Below, one piece after another: positions 1 through 4,952 of a stretch of 5,508 nucleotides of DNA. The DNA is from Chloroflexota bacterium (GTDB lineage Bacteria; Chloroflexota; Limnocylindria; Limnocylindrales; CSP1-4). The notes below the pieces were generated by a model. It was not told where the DNA came from and ran no database searches. It saw only the letters and a list, made by a program, of their open reading frames with translations. Made by a program: the position numbers and the translations under genes. The stretch covers positions 1 to 5,508 of the forward strand of contig SCTE01000392.1 of assembly GCA_004298915.1 (NCBI GenBank). Reading direction: 5' to 3'. Numbering within the stretch: position 1 is the first letter of the stretch; the number at the start of each line of letters is the position of its first letter.

Positions 1-1083
1 ACCGAAGTCGCGCGCGTCTTCGGTCGTCACGAACTTCGTGCCGCCGTCGGTCGAGCGGGCCACGACGAGCGCGTCATGGTTGTAGCCGCTCGAGGGCGAA
101 GCGCCCTCGTAGGCGACGTAGAGCGTGCCATCGGGTGCCATGGCGACCTGCGATCCCTGGTTGTAGGGATGCGCCGCGTCCGAGACTTCCTTGACCGACG
201 ACCATGACTTGCCGCCGTTCCTCGAGCTGGCCATGACGATCGGGGACTTGAGGTAACCAAGGCCCCTCGGTCCCTGGTAGAAGTTGGTCCAGGTCAGGTA
301 GACCGTGCCGTCGTTGCCGACGCCGAGCCACTCCTTGTCGTAGAAGAAGTTGCCGGTCGCGTTGTAGGCAACCATGACCGGGGCGGTCCAGTGGTGGCCG
401 CCGTCGGGCGACGAGGACACGGCCACGCCGGACATCGTTCGCGGGAACTTGTCCAGGTTGTAGGTCAACGATGCGAAGTACAGCGTCCCATCAGGCCCGA
501 ACGCCATGACCGGGTCGCCGCCGCAGCCCGTCTTCACGAACTGCCCCTTGGCGCCGGTCGGGCCCGACCAGCCGGGGATCGCGACGTTCGACCAGGTCGT
601 GCCGCCGTCGTCGCTGACGTACGCGTAACAGCGGAACTCGTACCGGTAGTCGTTGGAGCTCGTGACGATGTTCATCGCGTTCGTCGGGTTGACGACGATG
701 TTCTGCTCGTTTTGCGGGTTGTAGCAGGACGTCCCGTCGGCAAAGCCGAACGCCGTGTCGTCGACGATGACGTTGTGTTCGTTCGGCATCAGGGCGTTGT
801 AGGTGACGGTCCCGTCGGCGAACGGGCTGAACCGGCAGCGGGAGAACAAGGCTTGGGCCCCGGTCACCGGGTGCTCGGCGGCCTGGTCCTCGACCTCCTG
901 CATGTTCCGCATCTCGGCGGCTTCGCCGCTCTCGCCGGCGTCGCCGTCGCCGGACGGTCGGAAGCGGTCCTTCCCGCCAGCAGCAGCCAGGCTCGAGGTG
1001 CTGAACACCAGCGATCCGATCAGCGCGAGGATCGCCAGCAACGACAGCCGGCGGAGCAGGCGCCCAGTTTCCAATCGCAACAT
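1..1083 (-). CDS. Secreted BNR/Asp-box beta-propeller protein (sialidase-like fold), 3' end cut by window edge
   Basis: The minus-strand frame is open from ATG at 1083 to base 1: 361 codons with no stop, so the C-terminus lies outside the window. Residues 1-35 look like a Sec signal peptide (Arg-rich start, hydrophobic stretch about 13-27, small residues SLAAA before likely cleavage near 34-35). Residues about 38-75 are acidic and low in complexity. Four Asp-boxes (S-x-D-x-G-x-T-W type) follow: SDDGGTTW at 157-164, SPDGGHHW at 225-232, SRNGGKSW at 287-294 and the degenerate STDGGTKF at 344-351. They alternate with strand motifs DGTLY (198-202), DGTVY (258-262) and DGTLY (318-322), as in a beta-propeller. 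This fold occurs in exo-sialidases and many other secreted proteins. I see no FRIP motif before the first box, so sialidase activity is not supported. The mature part has Cys at 83, 120, 152 and 187. GGAGG at seven bases spacing supports the start. It is transcribed away from the transporter operon. Confidence 0.87.
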   Translation of the reverse strand, partial: MLRLETGRLLRRLSLLAILALIGSLVFSTSSLAAAGGKDRFRPSGDGDAGESGEAAEMRNMQEVEDQAAEHPVTGAQALFSRCRFSPFADGTVTYNALMPNEHNVIVDDTAFGFADGTSCYNPQNEQNIVVNPTNAMNIVTSSNDYRYEFRCYAYVSDDGGTTWSNVAIPGWSGPTGAKGQFVKTGCGGDPVMAFGPDGTLYFASLTYNLDKFPRTMSGVAVSSSPDGGHHWTAPVMVAYNATGNFFYDKEWLGVGNDGTVYLTWTNFYQGPRGLGYLKSPIVMASSRNGGKSWSSVKEVSDAAHPYNQGSQVAMAPDGTLYVAYEGASPSSGYNHDALVVARSTDGGTKFVTTEDARDFG

Positions 1084-1090
1084 GAATCCC

Positions 1091-1095
1091 CCTCC
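1091..1095 (-). promoter_or_regulatory. Ribosome-binding site of the BNR protein gene
   Basis: Read on the minus strand, GGAGG sits seven bases before the ATG at 1083-1081 inside a longer purine run. This near-consensus Shine-Dalgarno site fixes the start, which also places a clean signal peptide at the N-terminus. Confidence 0.8.
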
Positions 1096-1105
1096 AGGGC
1101 ATGGG

Positions 1106-1127
1106 CCGGGCCTCGGGTGGGGCCCGG
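1106..1127 (-). other. GC-rich hairpin in the leader of the BNR protein gene
   Basis: CCGGGCC (1106-1112) and GGCCCGG (1121-1127) are perfect inverted repeats of seven bases around an eight-base loop. On the minus strand the hairpin would lie in the mRNA leader about 11 bases upstream of the GGAGG ribosome-binding site. No T-run follows on either strand, so it is not a typical intrinsic terminator. It could stabilise the transcript or affect translation initiation, but chance is possible in DNA this rich in G+C. Confidence 0.35.
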
Positions 1128-1144
1128 AAATCAGATGGACGCCC

Positions 1145-1173
1145 ATCGTGCGCCGATCCGACTCGATTGCCAA
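1145..1173 (-). promoter_or_regulatory. Candidate sigma-70-type promoter for the BNR protein gene
   Basis: On the minus strand TTGGCA (1173-1168, five of six matches to TTGACA) is followed after exactly 17 bases by CACGAT (1150-1145, three of six matches to TATAAT). Transcription would start near 1138 and give a leader of about 55 bases that includes the hairpin at 1106-1127. The -35 box and spacing are good, the -10 box is weak, and the choice rests on eye matching alone. Confidence 0.3.
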
Positions 1174-1317
1174 CCTGCGGAACCCGAGAGCGGCAATCTC
1201 GCGGTGCGCAGGTGCACCGGCCTTCGATGTCCGGGCAACGCTGTGGGTTGAATGGACAGGCCCGGTCCGCTCCGGCGCCGATCGGCGCGGCGGGCGATAC
1301 TGGCTCGAATTCGTCAC

Positions 1318-1324
1318 GAGGGGG
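1318..1324 (+). promoter_or_regulatory. Probable ribosome-binding site of the LLM oxidoreductase gene
   Basis: GAGGGGG lies 12 bases before the ATG at 1337. This is a longer spacing than usual, but it is the only purine-rich Shine-Dalgarno-like run near the start, and no better in-frame start lies closer to it. Confidence 0.5.
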
Positions 1325-1336
1325 CTCGAAGCAACG

Positions 1337-2284
1337 ATGACCGACTTCCGGATGGGGATCATGCTCGCCAGCCAGGCGGCCACGTGGCCCGACACGATCG
1401 AGGCGGCGCGCCGGGTCGACCGCCTCGGCTACGACCACCTGTGGACCTGGGATCACCTCCACGCGATCATCGGCGACAAGCTCCAGCCGATCTTCGAGGG
1501 CTACACGGTCCTCGGCGCGTGGGCCACGGCCACTGAGCGGGTGAAGCTTGGGCTGCTGGTCGGGGCCAACCCGTTCCGCAACCCGGGGGTCGTTGCCAAG
1601 GCTGTTGCCACGCTCGACCACGTGAGCAACGGGCGCGCGATCGCCGGCCTCGGAGCCGCCTGGTTCGAATACGAGCACATCGCGCACGGGATTGACTTCG
1701 GCACGAGCGTCGGGCAGCGCCTGGCCTGGCTCGACGAGGCATCGGCCGCGATCCGGACGCTGCTCGACGGCGGGACGGTGACCTCGGAGCCCGACGGGCA
1801 CTACGCCTTCCACGAGCTGGAGCACCACCCGCGCCCGCTACAGGCCCGAGTGCCGATCATGATCGGGGGCGGCGGCGAGAAGAAGACGCTCCGGACCGTC
1901 GCCCGCCATGCCGATCTCTGGAACGTGTCGGCGCCGCCGGCCGACCTGGCCCGCAAGAACGCGATTCTCGACGAGCACTGTGCCGCCGAGGGGCGCGATC
2001 CCGCGGCCATCACCCGGACCTCGGGCTGCTGGGCCGTGATCCGTGACACGCGCGCCGAGGCGGAGCGGGTCTGGGCCGCCCAGATGGCCAGCAACCGCTC
2101 GGGGCTCCGGGAGAGCGATGGCTTCCGGAACTTCTTCGGCCCGCCGGAACTCGTCGCCGAGAAGCTGCTCGAGCACGTCGCGGCTGGCTTCAGTTCCACC
2201 ATCATCGAACTCGCGGCCCCGTTCGATCTCGAGACGATCGATCGGCTCATCGGCGAGGTGAAACCCCTCGTGGACCGAGGCTAG
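1337..2284 (+). CDS. LLM-class, probably F420-dependent, flavin oxidoreductase (TIGR03560-like)
   Basis: The product has 315 residues, a normal length for bacterial-luciferase-like (LLM) TIM-barrel oxidoreductases, which use F420 or FMN and are cytoplasmic. Family signs in order: an opening strand MGIMLASQ (6-13); the segment LWTWDHLHAIIGD (35-47); ERVKLGLLVGANPFRNPG (67-84), typical of the F420 subgroup; the hallmark GLGAAWFEYEH (104-114); and the cofactor-phosphate region PIMIGGGG (173-180), followed by a conserved ARHADLWN (189-196). The pattern resembles the TIGR03560 subgroup, whose substrates are mostly unknown, so I give no reaction. The ATG at 1337 is preferred because the family begins here; the open frame runs further upstream, but that part is antisense to the BNR gene. 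The stop lies four bases before the GTG of the ATPase gene, which implies co-transcription and probable translational coupling with the importer. Family assignment is firm, F420 use is likely, and the substrate is unknown. Confidence 0.93.
   Translation: MTDFRMGIMLASQAATWPDTIEAARRVDRLGYDHLWTWDHLHAIIGDKLQPIFEGYTVLGAWATATERVKLGLLVGANPFRNPGVVAKAVATLDHVSNGRAIAGLGAAWFEYEHIAHGIDFGTSVGQRLAWLDEASAAIRTLLDGGTVTSEPDGHYAFHELEHHPRPLQARVPIMIGGGGEKKTLRTVARHADLWNVSAPPADLARKNAILDEHCAAEGRDPAAITRTSGCWAVIRDTRAEAERVWAAQMASNRSGLRESDGFRNFFGPPELVAEKLLEHVAAGFSSTIIELAAPFDLETIDRLIGEVKPLVDRG
2277..2280 (+). promoter_or_regulatory. Ribosome-binding site supporting the GTG start of the ATPase gene
   Basis: GAGG overlaps the last codons of the oxidoreductase gene and sits eight bases before the GTG at 2289. 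It supports this non-ATG start and suggests that the ATPase is translated by coupling to the upstream gene. Confidence 0.55.
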
Positions 2285-2288
2285 GTCA

Positions 2289-3455
2289 GTGGCCGCCACC
2301 GTCACGTTCGAGCACGTGACGAAGCGCTACCCCGGGTCGGCCGCCAGCCGACCGGGTGCCGTCGAGGACCTGTCCATCGAGGTTCCTGCGGGCAAGGTCT
2401 GTGTCCTGGTCGGGCCTTCGGGCTGTGGCAAGACCACCAGCCTCAAGATGGTCAATCGGCTCATCGAGCCAACGAGCGGTCGGATCCTGATCGGCGGCGA
2501 GGACATCGCGTCGCGCGAGGTCACCGACCTGCGCCGCTCGATCGGCTACGTGATCCAGCAGGTCGGGCTGTTCCCCCACCAGACGATCGGCGAGAACATC
2601 GCGACGGTCCCGCGGCTCCTCGGCTGGGACGCAGATCGTCGGCGCGAGCGGGTCGATGCGTTGATCACGCTCGTCGGGCTCGATCCCGCGGTCCACGGCG
2701 ACCGCTTTCCGGCGCAGCTGTCGGGCGGCGAGCGCCAGCGCGTCGGCGTGGCTCGGGCACTGGCCGCCGATCCCCCGGTCATGCTCATGGACGAGCCGTT
2801 CGGCGCCGTCGACCCGATCGTCCGGGAGCGGCTCCAGAACGAGTTCCTGCGCCTCCAGGCCGACCTCGCCAAGACGATCCTGTTCGTCACCCACGACATC
2901 GACGAGGCGATCAAGATGGGCGACCTGGTCGCGGTCATGGAGGTCGGCGGCAAGCTCGCCCAGTTCGGGACGCCCGACGAGATCCTCGCGAATCCCGCAT
3001 CCGACTTCGTGGCCCGCTTCGTCGGTGCCGACCGGGGCCTCAAGCGCCTGGCCCTGACCCGGGTGGAGTCTCTCGACCTCCGGCCGGCCGTGACGGCCCG
3101 CGTCGGGGACGATTCCGGCGAGGCGCGTCGGCGGATCGTGGCCGACCCGTTCGAGTTCCTGTTGCTCGTGGACGCGGCGAACCGCCCGATCGGCTGGATC
3201 GGCCAGCGCCAGGTTCCGGCGAGCGGCGCCCTCACCGAGTCGATGGCGTCGGCCATGTCCCCGCTGCTGGACGGCAAGACGACCCTGAAGGACGCGCTGG
3301 CGATGCTCATCGATGCCGAGGTCCAGGTCGGGATCGTGGTCGACGGGAAGGGCGCGGTCCAGGGCCTCGTGACCGCCGACGAGATCACCGCCTACGGTCG
3401 CCGCGACGCCAGCGCCTCGGGAGCGCCCGGCGGCGCGATGGCAAGCCTTCGATGA
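2289..3455 (+). CDS. opuCA: OpuCA/ProV-type ABC transporter ATP-binding protein with C-terminal CBS domains
   Basis: This 388-residue protein is the cytoplasmic ATPase of a quaternary-amine (glycine betaine/choline/carnitine type) importer. All nucleotide-binding motifs are intact: Walker A GPSGCGKTT (42-50), Q-loop region with QQ at 90-91, signature LSGGERQR (144-151), Walker B VMLMDEP (164-170), and the switch His202 in VTHDIDEA (200-207). IQQVGLFPH (89-97) is typical of this family. Residues about 256-375 resemble a CBS pair, the second repeat (about 320-370) being clearer; a Gly/Ala/Ser-rich tail follows. In characterised relatives the CBS module senses ionic strength or binds cyclic-di-AMP, so similar control is plausible but not shown here. 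The start is GTG, four bases after the oxidoreductase stop. The first permease starts seven bases after its own stop. The symbol reflects family and domain layout; ProV or OpuBA naming would be as defensible, and substrate specificity cannot be read from an ATPase. Confidence 0.95.
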   Translation: MAATVTFEHVTKRYPGSAASRPGAVEDLSIEVPAGKVCVLVGPSGCGKTTSLKMVNRLIEPTSGRILIGGEDIASREVTDLRRSIGYVIQQVGLFPHQTIGENIATVPRLLGWDADRRRERVDALITLVGLDPAVHGDRFPAQLSGGERQRVGVARALAADPPVMLMDEPFGAVDPIVRERLQNEFLRLQADLAKTILFVTHDIDEAIKMGDLVAVMEVGGKLAQFGTPDEILANPASDFVARFVGADRGLKRLALTRVESLDLRPAVTARVGDDSGEARRRIVADPFEFLLLVDAANRPIGWIGQRQVPASGALTESMASAMSPLLDGKTTLKDALAMLIDAEVQVGIVVDGKGAVQGLVTADEITAYGRRDASASGAPGGAMASLR

Positions 3456-3462
3456 ACGCGCC

Positions 3463-4104
3463 GTGATTCGCTGGGATGTCATCCAGGGCAACCTCCCCCT
3501 GATCGGGACGAAGTTCCTCGAACACCTCGCCCTGACCGTGGTGGCTGTCGTCGGGGGCCTGGTCATCAGCGGCATCGCCGTCGTGCTCATTCGCGATCGG
3601 CCGAGGATCGTGGCGCTCGTGACGGGCTTCTTCAGCATCGTCTATACGATCCCCAGCCTCGCCCTCCTCGCCTTCCTCGTGCCCCTCACCCACCTCTCGT
3701 TCGCAACGGCGGAGATCGCGCTCGTCGGCTATACCCTGTTCATCCTCACCCGCAACCTGCTGGCCGGTCTCGCATCCGTGCCGCGGGACGCGCTCGAAGC
3801 GGCCGACGGCATGGGCTATGGGCGGACGCGGCGGCTCTGGCAGGTCGAGGTGCCCTTGGCACTCCCGCTGATCGTCGCCGGGATCCGGATCGCCACGGTC
3901 ACGACGATCGGCCTCGTCATGGTCACGGCACTCATCGGCTTCGGCGGCCTGGGCCAGGTGATGCTGCGGGGCTACAACTTCCGGAACGACACGCTGGTCC
4001 TGGTCGGGTTCGTCCTGACCGTCGCACTCGGGTTGCTTGCCGACCTCGGCCTCGGCTGGCTGGGCCGGGCGATCACGCCGTGGTCACGAGCCCGGGCCGG
4101 CTGA
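3463..4104 (+). CDS. Quaternary-amine ABC transporter permease, OpuCB/ProW type (first)
   Basis: The protein has 213 residues, the usual size for the single-domain permeases of OpuB/OpuC-type importers. Hydrophobic stretches at about 22-43, 49-73, 80-103, 132-160 and 177-204 suggest five or six membrane spans. The cytoplasmic EAA loop, which contacts the ATPase, is clear at about 112-131: it begins EAADGMGYG and ends EVP, with the conserved Gly at 118. A segment with YTIPSLALLAF (61-71) is also typical of the family. The GTG at 3463 is the only reasonable start: it begins seven bases after the ATPase stop and no other start codon lies just upstream in frame, though I see no strong Shine-Dalgarno site, so coupling is likely. 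The next permease gene overlaps its stop by one base. It probably pairs with that protein as a heterodimeric channel. I cannot tell which of the OpuCB and OpuCD roles it fills, hence no symbol. Confidence 0.93.
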   Translation: MIRWDVIQGNLPLIGTKFLEHLALTVVAVVGGLVISGIAVVLIRDRPRIVALVTGFFSIVYTIPSLALLAFLVPLTHLSFATAEIALVGYTLFILTRNLLAGLASVPRDALEAADGMGYGRTRRLWQVEVPLALPLIVAGIRIATVTTIGLVMVTALIGFGGLGQVMLRGYNFRNDTLVLVGFVLTVALGLLADLGLGWLGRAITPWSRARAG

Positions 4105-4106
4105 TG
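4102..4106 (+). other. TGATG stop-start overlap coupling the two permease genes
   Basis: The TGA stop of the first permease (4102-4104) shares its A with the ATG of the second (4104-4106). This arrangement normally marks translational coupling by ribosome re-initiation and would help keep the two subunits at equal levels. It is the main reason to prefer ATG 4104 over the in-frame GTG at 4080. Confidence 0.7.
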
Positions 4107-4814
4107 GAGTTCTTCGGGCAGGTCGTCGCCTGGTTCCTGGATCCGGCTCACTGGACCGGCAGCAACGGCGTCCCCTGGAGGGTCGGCGAGCACCTCGTCA
4201 TGTCCGGCCTCGCCGTGCTCATCGGCGTGGCGATCGCCATTCCAGCCGGACTCGCGATCGGCCACACGGGTCGAGGCGAGCAGATCTCGACGGCCGTCGC
4301 GGGACTGGGTCGGGCGGTGCCGTCCTATGCCCTGCTGATCCTGTTCGTACCGCTGTTCGGGCTCGGATTCTCGAGCGCCCTTCCCGCCCTCATCCTGCTG
4401 GCGATCCCACCCATCCTGGTGAACACCGTCGCCGGGATTCGCGACGTGGACGCCGACACGGTCGAAGCCGGACGGGGCATGGGCATGACCGAGCGCGAGG
4501 TCCTCGTGGATGTCGAGCTGCCGGCTGCGCTCCCGGCGATCGCCCTCGGCCTGCGGACGTCGGCCGTCCAGGTCGTCGCGACCGCGACCCTCGTGGCGCT
4601 CGTGGCCGGCGGTGGACTCGGGCGCTACATCGTCGATGGATTCGCGCTCCGCCAGGACGATCGACTGTTCGCCGGCGCCCTGCTGGTTGCCGTGCTCGCG
4701 GTCGGCACCGACCGTGCATTCAGCTGGGCCCAGAGCCGGCTGGAGCATCGAGCGGGTCGCCCGGCTCGGGACGCGTTCGGGCCGCCCGCGGTCGCCGGCG
4801 GCATGCCGACCTGA
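4104..4814 (+). CDS. Quaternary-amine ABC transporter permease, OpuCB/ProW type (second)
   Basis: The product has 236 residues from ATG 4104. An in-frame GTG at 4080 would add eight residues, but the opening MEFFGQVVAWFLDPAHWTG matches how this subfamily usually begins, with a WxxDPxxWxG-like stretch, and the TGATG overlap favours the ATG. Hydrophobic segments lie at about 31-53, 71-89, 92-112, 142-168 and 188-202. HTGRG at 54-58 after the first span and the EAA loop at about 121-140 (EAGRGMGM at its start, ELP at its end) identify it as a binding-protein-dependent permease. It differs clearly in sequence from the first permease, so the pair is an old paralogous pair rather than a recent duplication, and the importer is probably a heterodimer. 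The last 25 or so residues are rich in Arg, Ala, Gly and Pro and probably form a disordered cytoplasmic tail. The next gene begins 138 bases downstream. Confidence 0.92.
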   Translation: MEFFGQVVAWFLDPAHWTGSNGVPWRVGEHLVMSGLAVLIGVAIAIPAGLAIGHTGRGEQISTAVAGLGRAVPSYALLILFVPLFGLGFSSALPALILLAIPPILVNTVAGIRDVDADTVEAGRGMGMTEREVLVDVELPAALPAIALGLRTSAVQVVATATLVALVAGGGLGRYIVDGFALRQDDRLFAGALLVAVLAVGTDRAFSWAQSRLEHRAGRPARDAFGPPAVAGGMPT

Positions 4815-4820
4815 GCGCCT

Positions 4821-4850
4821 GGCCGCTCGGCCGGGAGCGATCCGGCTCCC
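4821..4850 (+). other. Two small adjacent hairpins after the second permease gene
   Basis: GGCCG-CT-CGGCC (4821-4832) and GGGAGC-GATCCG-GCTCCC (4833-4850) are back-to-back inverted repeats of five and six base pairs. They lie just after the permease stop and ahead of the binding-protein leader. No T-run follows, so a standard intrinsic terminator is not supported. They might protect the permease mRNA end or weaken read-through, so that the binding protein is made at a different level; chance pairing in GC-rich DNA is a real alternative. Confidence 0.3.
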
Positions 4851-4885
4851 CGTCGCTGGCGTCACAGTGCCGACATGGAACCTCT

Positions 4886-4893
4886 GCTATCGT
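4886..4893 (+). promoter_or_regulatory. Candidate extended -10 promoter for the binding-protein gene
   Basis: TATCGT at 4888-4893 matches TATAAT at the three most informative positions plus one more (T, A, T and final T are conserved in place, C and G replace A and A) and is preceded by TG one base upstream. This is an extended -10 pattern that can work without a good -35 box, and I see no good -35 about 17 bases upstream. Transcription would begin near 4900 and give a leader of about 53 bases. A separate promoter would fit the usual excess of binding protein over membrane subunits. Confidence 0.3.
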
Positions 4894-4938
4894 CGCCGCT
4901 CGCCTTGGTCGCGACGGGGATCGCGCGGGCGTGCAAGG

Positions 4939-4944
4939 AAGGAG
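4939..4944 (+). promoter_or_regulatory. Strong ribosome-binding site of the binding-protein gene
   Basis: AAGGAG, within a longer AAGGAAGGAG run, ends eight bases before ATG 4953. It is the best Shine-Dalgarno site in the window. It decides the start, because the frame stays open upstream to the permease stop and contains another ATG at 4875 that has no such site and would bury the lipoprotein signal. Confidence 0.85.
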
Positions 4945-4952
4945 ACGACCCA

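Larger units (their letters stand above)
1084..1336. other. Divergent intergenic region between the BNR gene and the transporter operon
   Basis: These 253 bases separate two gene starts pointing away from each other, so they must hold the minus-strand promoter and any promoter of the oxidoreductase-transporter operon. I see the candidate promoter, hairpin and ribosome-binding sites listed separately. I see no convincing operator palindrome and no small gene with a ribosome-binding site. Long open frames crossing this stretch belong to the non-coding sides of neighbouring genes. Confidence 0.6.

Noticed and set aside
1296..1301. GATACT as a -10 box for the oxidoreductase operon.
   Set aside because: The distance to the ATG is acceptable, but no -35-like hexamer lies 16-18 bases upstream, and TTGAAT at 1248-1253 is far too distant. 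Not strong enough to list as a feature.
803..1336. A 178-codon upstream extension of the oxidoreductase frame on the plus strand.
   Set aside because: It lies antisense to the BNR gene and the intergenic region, has no family resemblance, and the oxidoreductase fold begins at ATG 1337. It is an open frame due to high G+C.
491..1828. A 445-codon minus-strand open frame spanning the oxidoreductase start and the BNR gene.
   Set aside because: It uses a different frame from the real BNR gene, lacks a recognisable domain, becomes very Arg-rich, and crosses the divergent promoter region.
2286..3638. A 450-codon minus-strand open frame opposite the ATPase gene.
   Set aside because: The opposite strand encodes a complete ATPase with every catalytic motif. 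The minus frame reads as Arg/Asp/His-rich low-complexity sequence, the usual mirror of GC-rich codon bias.
4833..4850. Hairpin as an intrinsic terminator ending the operon before the binding-protein gene.
   Set aside because: The stem is only six base pairs and no T-rich run follows, so normal intrinsic termination is not supported.
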